Source: Lithodes maja (Eukaryota; Arthropoda; Malacostraca; Decapoda; Lithodidae). From it: a stretch of DNA of 64,000 bases. The notes beneath the pieces are model-generated. The model saw only the letters and a list, made by a program, of their open reading frames with translations. It was not told the DNA's origin and made no database searches. The stretch spans positions 1 to 64,000 of the forward strand of contig JBAKBP010013201.1 in NCBI GenBank assembly GCA_037953745.1, given 5' to 3'. A program made the translations under genes and the position numbers. Positions 32,548-43,814 of the stretch are shown here, one piece after another (the first letter of the stretch is position 1; every line of letters starts with the position of its first letter).

Positions 32548-32745
32548 CCATATATCTGTGTAACTCTATGGAACTCTCTCTCCTTACACAACAACACCAG
32601 GCAGCTGGATTCGAACCCACGTTACCTGAGACAAGCGACAAGAATCCAGACACTTTGACCATGTATCTGTGTAACTCTATGGAACTCTCTCTCTCCCTAC
32701 ACAACAACAACAACAACAACACTACCACTACTCCGCCGCTCAATA
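32548..32745 (-). repeat. SINE copy with duplicated flanking block
   Basis: ATCTGTGTAACTCTATGGAA followed by a CTCTCT-rich end and ACACAACAACA occurs twice (about 32550 and 32664). Between them lies the tRNA-like GGATTCGAACCCACGTTACC segment, complementary to a B box. Direction is inferred from the B box. Confidence 0.5.
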
Positions 32746-32857
32746 TGAACCACTGGTGTGAAATTGGCCTCATTAATTCAATTGTGGAATATAGAGGGGG
32801 AGCCTGAACTCCAGCCTTTGTAGGAGGATGTTCAAGTTGGGCAAGCGGAAGGGACGG

Positions 32858-33400
32858 AAGGGATACTAAGGGACAGAGGATGTAACAGAGGGAGGGACAG
32901 AAGAAGGGATAGGAGAAGTGACGGAAGGGATACTAAGGGACAGAGGATGTAACAGAGGGAGGGACAGAAGAAGGGATAGGAGAAGTGACAGAAGGGATAC
33001 TAAGGGACAGAGGATGTAACGGAGGGAGAGAAGAAGGGACAGGAAGAGTGGCAGACGGAGTGACAGAAGGGATACTAAGGGACAGACGATGTAACAGGGA
33101 GGGAGAGAAGAAGGGACAGGAGGAGTGATAGAAAGGATACTAAGGAACAGGATGTAACAGAGGGAGCGGCATAAGACGGGACAGGAGGAGTGAGAGAAGG
33201 GATACTAAGGTACAGAGGGAATGACAGGAGGGATAGTAAAAGACAGAGGGAGTGACAGGAGGGATACTGTGGAACAGAGAAAGTGACCGTAGTGACAGGA
33301 TAGGTGAAAGGAGGGGTACTTAAGGACAGAAGTATAGGGGGAATGAAAAGGGAAAGTGACAGAAGGGATGTAAAAGGACAGAAGGAGTGACAGGAGAAAT
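32858..33400. repeat. Array 1: about 67-bp degenerate units
   Basis: GGATACTAAGGGACAGAGGA followed by TGTAACAGAGGGAGGGACAG and onward. The first two anchors lie 67 bp apart (32861, 32928); units decay to the right. Confidence 0.8.
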
Positions 33401-33420
33401 TACATGATGGATGACAGAAG

Positions 33421-33724
33421 AAATTCATATCAAGGACAGACAGAACAATTCATATCAAGGACAGACAGAACAATTCATATCAAGGACAGACTGAACAATT
33501 CATATCAAGGACAGACAGAACAATTCATATCAAGGACAGACAGAACAATTCATATCAAGGACAGACTGAACAATTCATATCAAGGACAGACAGAACAATT
33601 CATATCAAGGACAGACAGAACAATTCATATCAAGGACAGGCAGAACAATTCATATCAAGGACAGACAGAACAATTCATATCAAGGACAGACAGAACAATT
33701 CATATCAAGGACAGACAGAACAAT
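33421..33724. repeat. Array 2: 25-bp minisatellite, about 12 units
   Basis: Unit CAATTCATATCAAGGACAGA then CAGAA, with rare CTGAA and GGCAG variants. Very homogeneous. Confidence 0.95.
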
Positions 33725-33839
33725 TGCGAAATACAGAAAGGGCACTGAACTGTAGTCTGTTCTCTGTCTGTTCTCTGTCTGTTCTCTGTCTGTTCTCTGA
33801 GGTGGTTCAACTTAGACAAAGGGAAGTTACAGAACGGCT

Positions 33840-34105
33840 ACTAAACGACAGAGGGATGACGCAAAGAGTGACAGGAGCAATGACAGGACAGAGTGGTAGG
33901 AGGCAGACAGGAGCAGTGCCAGAGAGAGAGTGACAGGAGAAAGACAGGAGCAGTGATAGAGAAAGAGTGACAGAAGAAAGACAGACGTGACAGAAAGAGT
34001 GACAGGAGTAATGACAGAAACAGAGTGATAGGAGAAAGACAAAGTTGACAGAAAGAGTGACAGGAGACAGACATGAGCAGTGACAGATAAACTAATACCA
34101 AGAAA
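33840..34105. repeat. Array 3: degenerate GACAGGAG repeats
   Basis: Alternating AGAGTGACAGGAG and AATGACAGAAACAG-like units with no fixed period. Confidence 0.7.
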
Positions 34106-34555
34106 GACAGCCAAACAGTTCCGGATGAGAGAAGGGGCCCTGAACTCCGACCTTTGTAAGAGGCAGTTCAACTTGGCCATGGGGTACAGGTAAAGGGAAC
34201 GACTAGAGCGGTTCTATAGGGCAGATATTGGCTAAAGGAATAGCTGGAAAAAGGAGAGAGGGTCAACGAAAGGTCAGACATCGACACTATGACGGGAGGG
34301 ATGGCAGAGTGAAAGAAGAAATGGAAAATAATAAATATACAATGTAATGGCAAAGTGACAGAAGAAATGGAAACTAATACATATACAATGAATAATAAAT
34401 AATAAGTTATACTTGGACAATAGAACCAAAGTTGAAGTAAAATTATACAAACATATTACAACGGGGGCACCTGCCTATAAACACACTCCCACCCCTATTC
34501 TGCCCAAATGTCTAACCCAAGAGTGAACCTATTTTCCCAGTCCTTCTTTTACTGA
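34106..34555. other. Leader copy and unassigned sequence
   Basis: Holds the leader near 34137 and decaying GACAG-like repeats to about 34370. The rest shows no gene. Confidence 0.5.
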
Positions 34556-34790
34556 ACAAATTAGCTCTGGAGGTTTCTCCCTTAATCTGTCTTTCCCTCA
34601 TCCTATGACTTAAAGTACTTTAAGCTCCGTGTGTCCAGTCACCTGGACTCTAACATACCTTGAATTTGGTTCTCTACCACTCTTTCAACTTTGGGGGAAA
34701 CATTTGTTACAGGCAGCTTTGCTTTTTGTCTCCTTCGTACATAGAAGAAAAAAAAAATAATAATAATAAAACAATAAATAAATAAAAATA
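34555..34790 (+). repeat. Dispersed tail repeat, copy 2
   Basis: TACCTTGAATTTGGTTCTCT, ACTTTGGGGGAAACATTTGT and CAGCTTTGCTTTTTGTCTCC precede an A-rich AATAATAATAA end. It matches 35225-35340 and the end of 3370-3455. Probably a retroposon 3' end. Confidence 0.55.
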
Positions 34791-35224
34791 AATACATAGT
34801 GATGACGTTCAGGTGGATATGCCTCAGGGTTAGGACAGAGACTAGGTAAGGGGATTGAAACAGGATATACCGGTAATGGCAGTATTATGGTTTATTGTTT
34901 TTGTTGTGGAATGGGCGTTAACAGGAATGTATCCACCCCACAAACTCGACAGGCCCCATCATGGTTTTGAACTTCCTCCTATAGTATTTTTCATTGCTCT
35001 GTCACCATCGTAATTATGTAACAAACCGATGCAGATACATAGTTATATATGTTCCCATTAAGTAGGGTCTCGACTCGTGTAGCGAAATAAATAGTTAATA
35101 TGAAAGTATGACTTTTATATAATGCAGATTCATAGTGGTTACATTTTATTCCAATACATCTAGATAAATCACCTGCTGATGGATTAATTGTTCCACCAGA
35201 TGAAATGGAATAGACTTAAACTGC

Positions 35225-35328
35225 TACAAGCTCCAACGTACCTTGAATTTGGCTCGCTATCACTTTCAATTTACAGGTAGACACTTGTGACAGTCACCTT
35301 GTTGTCTCCATTAAAAAAAAAATAAAAA

Positions 35329-35340
<12 letters not shown>
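35225..35340 (+). repeat. Dispersed tail repeat, copy 3
   Basis: CTCCAACGTACCTTGAATTT, ACACTTGTGACAGTCACCTT and GTTGTCTCC precede a poly-A-like run. Confidence 0.55.
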
Positions 35341-35385
<45 letters not shown>

Positions 35386-35420
35386 TATAGATATACACTG
35401 TATATCTACAGTATATATAT

Positions 35421-35507
<87 letters not shown>

Positions 35508-35510
35508 ACT
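35337..35510. repeat. (TA)n microsatellite, compound
   Basis: TA runs split by GAGAGAGAGAG and TATACACTGTATATCTACAG. Confidence 0.9.
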
Positions 35511-35699
35511 AAAAATAATAAATAAAAATAATAAATATAAATAATAATAAACGCCGACCCTCGCCAGGGCAATGTACAGCTGACCCAAACAAAAAACAAC
35601 TCTCCCAACATCCGCCTAGAGAGAGACCCTGAACCCCGACCTTTGTAAGAGGCTGTACGACTTGGCCAGGTGGAGGAGCACAGAGAGAAGGAACAGGAG

Positions 35700-36215
35700 G
35701 TGGTAGAGGGAATGACAGGATAAATGACAGCTGGAATGATAGGACAAATGACAGGAGGAATGGCAGCTGGAAAGAGAAGAGAAATGGCAACTGGAATGAG
35801 AAGAGAAATGGCAACTGGAATGACAGGAGGAATAGAAACTGGAATGACAGCTGGAATGACAAGAGGAATGGCAGCTGGAATGAAAGGATAAATGGCAACT
35901 GGAAAGAGAAGAAAAATGGCAGCTGGAATGGCAAGAGGAATGGCAGCTGGAATGGCAAGAGGAATGCCAGCTGGAATGGCAAGAGGAATGGCAGCTGGAA
36001 TGGCAAGAGGAATGGCAGCTGGAATAGCAAGAGGAATGCCAGCTTAAATGGCAGCTGAAATTAAAGGAAAAATGGCAGCTGGAATAACATAAGAAATGAC
36101 AGCAGGAATGACAAGAAAAATGACAGCTGGAATGACAAGAAAAATGACAGCTGGAATGACAGTAGGAATGACAAGAGGAATGACAGGAGAATGGCAGAAG
36201 GGATGCTAAAATGCG
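35700..36215. repeat. Array 4: 24-bp-type degenerate minisatellite
   Basis: Recurring AATGGCAGCTGGAATGGCAA with GAGG; between about 35930 and 36050 units are almost regular, elsewhere they vary. Confidence 0.85.
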
Positions 36216-36301
36216 TAAAGAAAATGACAGGAAGAAGTGATATATATACCTTGAAAACTACAGGGGAGGTCCAAAAGACACACGCCTCGGCTCAAATAGG
36301 G

Positions 36302-36672
36302 TTAAGGGGTGATGGGCTGTTTTCCTAGTCCCGTTTCTTCCTCATGTTTCTTCCCATTAGTTTTAAGATTTTTAGACGTTTACCCCATTAGTTTGTCGAT
36401 TTTAAGACTTTTTTTACCTATTTCTTTGTCAATATTTAGACCTTTCGTGCCCTTTAGGTGTCTCTTTTTTTTCCTGGCGAGCGATAGCGAGCCTGTATTT
36501 GTGGAGGAATCGGCCTTCGGCCGTGACATTATTTTACCGAAAAATGTACAAATTATTCTTGAAGGGGATCTAATGGATTTTTTTTAAAGTTTGATGGAGG
36601 TCTAGGGAGGAAACTAAAACATAACTGAATATATAAATATATAGACCCCCAAAATAACCACTGTCCCCTTAA
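36302..36672 (-). mobile_element. MITE family I, 371 bp
   Basis: TTAAGGGGTGATGGGC to CCACTGTCCCCTTAA. Core GGCGAGCGATAGCGAGCCTG and hairpin GGCCTTCGGCC are intact. Confidence 0.88.
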
Positions 36673-36771
36673 AGGTCCCTGAACTTCGACCATTGTAAGA
36701 GGGTGTTCAACTTGGTCCAGGGGAGCGACGGAAGGGGTGCTAATAGACGGAAGTTGGGCTATTGAGGGGAG

Positions 36772-37065
36772 GTTATTGTTGTTTTGGGGCCCCCTTTTCC
36801 CCTCGTGTTTAGCCCCTTTCGTTTTTGAGGTTTTAAGACGTTCGCCCGATTAGTTTGGTGATTTTAAGGTTTTCGCCCCATTTACTCGTCAAATTTGAGA
36901 CCTTTTCTTGCCATTTACGTGTCGATTTTTTTCCTGGCAAGCAATAGGGAGCCTGCAATTTAGAGCCGATATATTTTTTCTACCGAACAAATAAAGTCTT
37001 GGGGATATTATTTTTTTTTTTGTATTTAGCTTGATTAAAGTCTAGGGAGGGAACAAAACAAAAAT
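36772..37065 (-). mobile_element. MITE family I, diverged
   Basis: The left TTAA is TTGA here, followed by GGGGAGGTTATTG. GGCCCCCTTTTCC and TTTACGTGTCGATTTTTTTC landmarks follow. The core reads GGCAAGCAATAGGGAGCCTG and the right half is partly decayed. Confidence 0.75.
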
Positions 37066-37324
37066 ATATAATAATAATAATAATAATACGTGAATAAATA
37101 AATATATGTAAAATATCTTCCTACAGGACAGAAGTTGACGTAGTGACAATATGGGATGGGATTTAATGACAGACGGGATAGTGAAAGACAAGAATGGCGT
37201 GATTGGACAGAATAATTGACAGGAGGATATGCCAAAGTTTGTGGTAGAAACGGACTTTAGCCTCTTGATAGAATGAGTAATGAGAGACAATATGATACCA
37301 AAGGAGTGAGAGAAGAAATCGGAG

Positions 37325-37790
37325 AACAATGACAGAATGAGTGAAAGACGTAATGACAGAATAAGTGAAAGACGTAATGACAGAATGAGTGAAAGACGTA
37401 ATGACAGAATAAGTGAAAGACGTAATGACAGAATGAGTGAAAGACGTAATGACAGAATAAGTGAAAGACGTAATGACAGCATGAGTGAAAGACGTAATGA
37501 CGGCATGAGTGAAAGACGTAATGACAAAATGAGTGAAAGACAGAATGACAAAATGAGTGAAAGGCGTATTGACAGAACGAGTAAAAGACGTAATGACAAT
37601 GAGTGATAGACTTAATGACAGAATAAGTGAAAGACAGAATGAGTGAAAGACGTAATGACAAAATGAGTGAAAGACATAATGACAAAATGAGTGAAAGACG
37701 TATTGACAGAACAAGTAAAAGACGTAATGACAGAATGAGTGATAGACGTAATGACAGAATGAGTGAAAGACGTAATGATCGAATGAGAAC
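37325..37790. repeat. Array 5: 24-bp minisatellite, about 19 units
   Basis: Unit GAATGAGTGAAAGACGTAAT then GACA; a shorter unit near 37600-37640 shifts the phase. The plus frame repeats SERRNDRM because 24 is divisible by three; this is not a protein gene. Confidence 0.95.
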
Positions 37791-37918
37791 ACAAAAGACA
37801 GAGAAGACCATTGTGGACTTAAGACGGGGCACTAAACTTCGATCTTCGTAAGAGGCTTTTGAACTTGGACAGACAAACGACAAGGAGGACAATCACAAGG
37901 GCTACTAAAGGACAGAAC

Positions 37919-38289
37919 TTAAGAGGGGGTGGACGTATTTATTTGCTTATTTATCTATCGTTATATTATTTATTTAGCTTCCTCCCTAGACCTCCATCAA
38001 CTTTAAACAAAATCATCAATATCCACCTTCGAGCAAAAATGTGTACATTTTTTCGGTAGAAACATGTCGCGGCCGAAAGGTGGTACCTCCATAATTACAG
38101 GCTCGCTATCGCTCGCCAGGAAAAACATCGACACCTAAATGGCACGAAAGGTCTTAATATTGACAAAGAAATGGAGCGAAAGATCTTACAATCGACAAAC
38201 TATTGGGGCGAACGTCTCAAAATATAAAACATAATGGGGCTAAACATGAGGAAGAAAGGGGTCCAGAAAAACGACCTACTTCCCCTTAA
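37919..38289 (+). mobile_element. MITE family I, 371 bp
   Basis: TTAAGAGGGGGTGGACG to CTACTTCCCCTTAA, with AGCTTCCTCCCTAGACCTCC, TTTTTTCGGTAGAAACATGT, GGCTCGCTATCGCTCGCCAG and AAATGGCACGAAAGGTC. Confidence 0.88.
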
Positions 38290-38417
38290 CAGACCGAGTG
38301 ACAGGAAGAATGGTAAGAGGAATGACAGAAGGAACGAAAGAGCTAATAAAAACGGGGACGGTCAAAAGGGCTAAAAAGGACAGAAAATAACAGACGGAGG
38401 AGTGACAGGAAGAATAA

Positions 38418-38655
38418 TTAAGGGAGCCCACCTCGCTTGTTTTTTATCTTCCTCTCCCTCCCTCTCTTTGGCTTGTATCCATTCGGCCCCATTCAGCCAA
38501 CTATTTTAAGACGTTTACCCCCATCCAGGTGTCAATATTTTCCTGGCGAGCGGTAGCGAGCCAGCATATATATTTTTTGTTTTGACAGTAAGCTGAATTT
38601 GTACATTTTTCGATAGAAAAATATTTCCGACGAAGCCGGATTTCTCCATACAATC
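38418..38655 (+). mobile_element. MITE family II, right arm missing
   Basis: Starts TTAAGGGAGCCCACCTCGC and follows the family to GCCGGATTTCTCCATACAAT, then unrelated sequence. Confidence 0.8.
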
Positions 38656-38910
38656 AGTACTAGTATTTGTAGTAGTATTTGTAAATTGAGTAAATGAAAT
38701 ACCAAGGTTTGCATAAAATATTTAGTTAACAATCATGTAGAAAGAAAATCATTATTATCGTAATTTTGTATTAGAATGTGAAAGTGAAAGGTTATCATCA
38801 ATATTCAGATTTCCTCATTGAATTACCTGCCTGGCGTTGAAGAGGGACAGGTTAATGAGGTTACGTCCACTTTCGGAAGACAGGAGTAGTTGGGTTCATG
38901 TCAAAGCCAC

Positions 38911-39124
38911 TATAGTCTGTTCACTCTAGGTTGGGCAGAAATTGTAACATAGAACCTCTCATAACTCAAAAAGGACTAGAGTAATCGAGCTAATATTTCT
39001 ACCACCTAGGAAGACTTGGCTGGGGAATGGGTGTGGAAATTGACAGTTAATTTGCTCCAGCCCGTTTTGAGTTACAGAGGTTAGAGGTTACGATGTCTGC
39101 CCAACCTAGAATGAACTGACTATA
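38911..39124. mobile_element. Foldback MITE with 29-bp terminal inverted repeats
   Basis: Left end TATAGTCTGTTCACTCTAGG and the complement of the right end TATAGTCAGTTCATTCTAGG continue into TTGGGCAGA. 27 of 29 positions pair by eye. TA at both edges is compatible with a TA target. Related copies lie at 4675-4865 and 52176-52395. Confidence 0.75.
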
Positions 39125-39181
39125 GTAAACCATTTTGTACCAATAGACCATTTCACGTAAATTTACGAAATGTTTTTATAC

Positions 39182-39250
39182 TCCCAGCCGGACTCGAACC
39201 ACCGACAGTCAGAGCGAGTGCCCATGCCTTAATCCACTAGCGCACATGTA
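39182..39250 (-). repeat. tRNA-like sequence (probable SINE head)
   Basis: The minus strand has GCGCTAGTGGATTAAGGCAT (A-box region) and GGTGGTTCGAGTCCGGCTGG (B box). Stems are incomplete, so a working tRNA is unlikely. Confidence 0.5.
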
Positions 39251-39475
39251 TTTGTCAGATATACTATATAATAATGCTCTCGTGTTTGGCTGGGCGAGAA
39301 TTAAATTAAATCACAATTACCCGAGTTGCGTGGGGGTACTTATAAAAATCCCTGTATGGTATTCTGGAATATGGATCCTACGTATGACTTGAAATACATT
39401 ATCTAAATAGGTTCCCTTTAATATAAATAGGACAATGTTAAATACTATTTATAACGCTGTCGTGTAGTACTTAAA

Positions 39476-39478
<3 letters not shown>

Positions 39479-39560
<82 letters not shown>
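39479..39560. repeat. (TA)n microsatellite
   Basis: About 80 bp TA run. A poly-G run follows at 39639-39655. Confidence 0.92.
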
Positions 39561-39562
<2 letters not shown>

Positions 39563-39760
39563 CATAAAATATAATTGTGTGTGCGTATTTCTATTAGTGA
39601 AGGATAAAGGAAGTAAATAATAACATCGCCTGGTGACGTGGGGGGGGGGGGGGGGATAATATAAGTCTCGGAACACCCCCCGTGTGATTGTTTCCGGGAA
39701 AACTTTCTTGGGACAATACCGGGCCATGAGAGCTGCTTGGGGGGATATGAGAGAGAGAGT

Positions 39761-40063
39761 ACAAAGGAAATCAAGCAACAACAGGTCTAGTGACCCTTCT
39801 AGGCTGCTTGTCCTCCAAAACACTGAGGATCAAGTGTCCAAACAGTGGTTTAGAGTGGGTAAGGGAACATTGGAAAGGGAACTACTGCCCTGGAACTAAT
39901 GTCCGTGGCAGGACTAGGAAGTTAGTAGGGGACATATGGGTTAGTAACTGAGGGGAGGATAAAATAAAGTTATTCATTTACAAACGCAGTCAGTCGCGGG
40001 TTTGATGCGAGATATTTGTGTAGGCGGAGTTTAAATGAATCAACGGTGCTGCAGTCTATAACG
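39761..40063 (-). mobile_element. Family A, short 3' copy A3b between GA tracts
   Basis: Minus-strand copy of the last 300 bp only: the final codons of ORF2 (TVDSF region to FVNE) and the 3' untranslated part. It is bounded by GA repeats at 39749-39760 and 40064-40079. It differs from A3 at several bases (AGGACTAGG against AGGATTAGG), so it is a separate copy. Confidence 0.85.
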
Positions 40064-40300
40064 AGAGAGAGAGAGAGAGTACAAAGGAGTACAAAGGAAA
40101 TCAAGCAACAACAGGTCTAGTGACCCTTCTAGGCTGCTTGTCCTCCAAAACACTGAGGATCAAGTGTCCAAACAGTGGTTTAGAGTGGGTAAGGGAACAT
40201 TGGAAAGGGAACTACTGCCCTAGAACTAAATGTCCGTGGCAGGATTAGGAAGTTAGTAGGGGACAGATGGGTTAGTAACTGAGGGGGGTATACAATAAAG

Positions 40301-43098
40301 TTATTCATTTACAAACGCAGTCAGTCGCGGGTTTGATGCGAGATATTTGTCTAAGCGGAGTTTAAATGAATCAACGGTGCTGCAGTCTATAACGTCTCGG
40401 GGAAGCCCATTCCACAAGTTGACAACTCGATTGAAGAAGAAATTCTTAGATTCGTGTGAGTTAAAAGATTTACCAATAATTTTGCAACCGTTTCCCCGCG
40501 TGTAATTAGATTGGTCGATAGTGAAGTACTTACTACAGTTCATATTGTCGATGCCTTTGATGATTTTGAACACTTGAATTAAGTCGCCTCTTAATCTGCG
40601 CTGGGTTAAAGGAAATAGATTTAATTCTCTAAGACGCTCTTCGTATGGTTTGTTCTTTAGGCTAGGTATTATTTTGGTAACTCTACGTTGAACTCGTTCT
40701 AGCTTGTTTATATCTTTTTGGTAATAAGGGCACCAGGATTGAACGCAGTATTCCAGAAGAGGGCGGACTAAGGAATTGTAAAGGGTTAGGATAACATCTT
40801 TGGATTTATGCTCAAATGACCTGCCTATAAAGCCAATTATTTTGTTTGCCTTCTTAACAACTTCTGAACATTGTTGACTCGGTTTTAGGTTACTCGATAT
40901 TGTTACTCCCAGATCGGTTTCTTTGTTTACATTCTTAAGCTGAGTGCCATTCATTGATAGTTTGCTTTCTCATTTAGGTATCCGATATGTAGTACTTTAC
41001 ATTTATCCGCATTGAAACTCATTTGCCAAATTTGGGCCCAACATGACAATTTATCTAGATTGTGTTGCATATCGTCAACTTGTTCTTTTGAGAGTACGCT
41101 ATTTGCAATTTTTGTATCGTCAGCAAATTTCGAGACTGTACAGGTGAGACCCTCATCTATGTCGTTGATGTAAATTAGAAAGAGAATTGGTCCTAGTACC
41201 GATCCCTGGGGTACCCCACTACTTACATTGGTCCATTTAGATGCCTTACCGTTTATGACTACTCTTTGCTTTCTGTCGCTGAGCCAATTTTCTATCCATT
41301 TCAACACACCGTCTTGTATTCCATGCGCTTTTAGTTTTAGCAGTAATCGTTTGTGGGGAACTTTGTCAAAGGCCTTTTGAAAATCAAGGTATATAATATC
41401 TACAGCTTTACTCTCATCGTAGAGGTTGAAGATATCGTGGAAGAAGTCTAAGAGGTTTGTTAAACAGGAACGTTTTTTACGAAAGCCGTGTTGAGTATCT
41501 TTAAGTAAGTTATTTGCCTCTAAGTGATTTACGAGTCTGTCTCTTATGACCGTTTCTAGCATTTTACATACAATTGAGGTTAAGCTAATTGGACGATAGT
41601 TACTGGGTAGGGATTTGCTGCCTTTTTTGAATATCGGTGTTACGTTGGCTAGCTTCCACTGATCAGGCATAGTCCCAGACTGCAAGGATTCATTGAATAG
41701 CAATGTCAGTGGTTTGGAGAGCTCATCCTTAGCTTCCTTTAGAACTCTAGGTGAGATTGTATCAGGTCCAGGCGTTTTATTTACCTTGAGTTTATCTAAA
41801 CAATTCAATACTTCTCTCTCTGTAACGGTGATATTGCTTAGAACATCTGAATTATCAATCTGAATCGGCGATGGTGTAGGGATATCACTGAGGTCTTCGG
41901 TTGTAAAAACTGATGCAAAGAAGGTATTGAGGGCATTACTCATTTGTACTTCGTCTTTGGTGTATTCTCCATTTTCATCGACTAACGGTCCAACAGTTGA
42001 AGTAACTACTTTTTTCTTTCTGATATAACTATAGAATTCTTTCGGGTTTGTTTTACTTTGATTCGCAACATGTAACTCCAGGGTCTTTTTACTTTGCTTA
42101 ATTAACTTTTTGGCTTTGCGTCGTAGCTCTACAAATTTCACCCGTTCTTCGTCATTTTGTGAGGATTTTAATCTATCATTAGCAAATTTTTTAGCAAGCA
42201 GACAGTCTGAAATATCTTTATTCCACCATTTGGGCTTATCATTTTGGCCTGGACGCCGTATTTTCGATGGTATGCAGTCTTGCACTGCCTTAAGGTAAGT
42301 GGTTGTGAAACACTCCCAAGATGTATTTATGTCGTTATTGTTAGTCAGAAAGCTCCAGTCAGTTTCTTTAAGTTTTGATTTAAGTTTATGAAAATTTGCT
42401 TTCTTGAAATTAGGGACTTTCTCAATGCTGCTATTTGATTTGTTACTAGTAAACTTTAAAGTGAAAGTTATCGTACGATGGTCGCTGTTACTGAATTCAT
42501 CACCAACATTCAAATTCTCTATTAATTCTTCTTTTGTTGCGAGTACAAGGTCAAGCACATTATTACCACGGGTCGGAGATTGTACAAATTGAAAAAGTGA
42601 ACTCTCTTGCAAGTTAGCATAGAGGTCGTGTCCAGAGTGTGAAGTAAGAATATCGCCCCATTTAGTCACGGGTAAGTTGAAATCACCAAGAATTACAGTA
42701 TCTTGTATGTTAGTTATTTCTGCAATTTGTTCATAAATTTCACTGTCAGTTTGCACTGATTGAGATGGGGGTCTGTATAATAAAGCTAGTGTTATTTTAG
42801 TTCCTCGTTTATTATTTAATAGTACGTAAGATATGTCTATATTCGCAATTTGAGGTTTTGACATTAAGACGGGATTAAGACTTTCCTTTATAAAAAACAG
42901 AACTCCTCCTCCATTTCTATTGATCCGACTTTTCTCAAACATTGTATAACCAGGAAGCGTATATTCGGCTAAAAAGTCTCTGTCTTCCGTATTTAACCAA
43001 GATTCTGTAATGCCGATTATATCATAATGTTCTGTAAACACGATTTCCTCTAGATCTGAAAATTTATTGCGTATGCTACGAGCATTTACATAAAACAC
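40301..43098 (-). pseudogene. ORF2 endonuclease-reverse transcriptase of A3, one frameshift
   Basis: About 930 codons. The visible open frame starts at a GTG (FYVNARSIRNK); it continues upstream without an ATG to at least 43210, past the ORF1 stop. Endonuclease: GITESWLN, GGGVLFFIK, YRPPSQS, GDFNLPVTKWGD, SDHRTITF. Linker: NKDISDCLLAKKFANDRLK. RT: KTPGPDTISP, QHGFRKKRSC, LDFQKAFDKVPH, SSGVPQGSVLGP, KFADDTKIA. A 1-bp loss near 40953 (against A2) shifts the last 217 residues, which contain LEYCVQSWCPYY and LRGDLIQVF. It is the best-preserved ORF2 of the family here. Confidence 0.92.
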
Positions 43099-43164
43099 CT
43101 TAAGAGTATTAGAGTTGGATGTTACTGATTGTGCATTGTCTGAATTTTCAGTTCGTACTTGACT

Positions 43165-43733
43165 TACACTACCCTGTCTTGGGTCTGGTTGACCCCGTTT
43201 TTTGAACGGAAATCCTTGACTGCATCGTTCAGCAGACGACCAAGACGTGCAGCTCCTACTTCATTGAGATGTACACCATCTCCTGAAAACAAAGATTTAT
43301 CATAGTAAAAATTATCCCACGTGTCGACAAAGCCGATGTTCTCCTCCCTGCAGAGTTTGGCTAGTCGGCGATTTGTACTGGTAGCTATGTTGTAGAATCG
43401 GTTTTCTACATCAATCCGGGGAACAATTCCTGAAATTAAGATTCTATTAGATTTTTCCTTGAAGGACCTGATCAGCCGCCGGTACTTGCAAAGTAGTTCC
43501 TCTGACCGCGTCCGTTGGACATCGTTAGATCCAACGTGGATGATGTACGTAGTGCTTGCGGGGGCGAGCCTGGAAACCTCTTATAGAGCCGCAACAATGT
43601 CGTCCACGCCGCCACCTGGGATACAGAATCGCTTTCTGGTCCTGGGTGCCCTGGCGCAGAACTCGGTTAGTTGGCCACGGACCATGGAGTCGCCCACAAG
43701 CCGAACTTCTTCCGTTTCCTCTTCCTCGTCAAT

Positions 43734-43735
<2 letters not shown>
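43165..43735 (-). pseudogene. ORF1 esterase remnant of A3
   Basis: Starts inside the acidic stretch before LVGDSM and keeps the nucleophile Ser, a GSNDV-type block and the final Asp-His block. A TAA replaces a codon near 43580 (AAL*EVS against AAVDEVS in A1). Stop at 43165-43167. The 5' part of ORF1 is lost at the GA tract. Confidence 0.85.

Positions 43736-43736
<1 letters not shown>

Positions 43737-43814
<78 letters not shown>

Larger units (their letters stand above)
32800..38400 (+). repeat. Modular leader-plus-minisatellite tract
   Basis: A leader of about 45 bp (consensus CCTGAACTCCGACCTTTGTA then AGAGGCTGTTCAACTTGGCC) occurs near 32807, 34137, 35627, 36672 and 37826, with a divergent sixth near 33746 that holds a TCTGTTCTCTG insert. 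Each is followed by a different array of GACAG-rich short repeats. Three family I MITEs and an A/TA-rich insert (34400-35620) interrupt it. All leaders are on the same strand. No protein is encoded; long frames are repeat by-products. Confidence 0.75.
40064..43736 (-). mobile_element. Family A non-LTR retrotransposon, copy A3 (5'-truncated)
   Basis: Minus-strand copy from mid-ORF1 to the family 3' end. GA tracts lie at both edges (40064-40079 and 43737-43815). ORF2 is open except for one frameshift near 40953. ORF1 is truncated and has an internal TAA. Confidence 0.92.

Noticed and set aside
33421..33724. CRISPR-like array
   Set aside because: Units are contiguous with no variable spacers, no cas-type genes are present and the context is eukaryotic transposon DNA.
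33404..33748. Frame repeating NNSYQGQTEQFISRTDRTIHIKD
   Set aside because: A 25-bp array read in three successive phases; not a protein gene.
37337..37851. SERRND-repeat frames and the antisense Phe/His/Ser-rich frames
   Set aside because: Produced by a 24-bp minisatellite; phase breaks change the frame, and no start context or domain is present.
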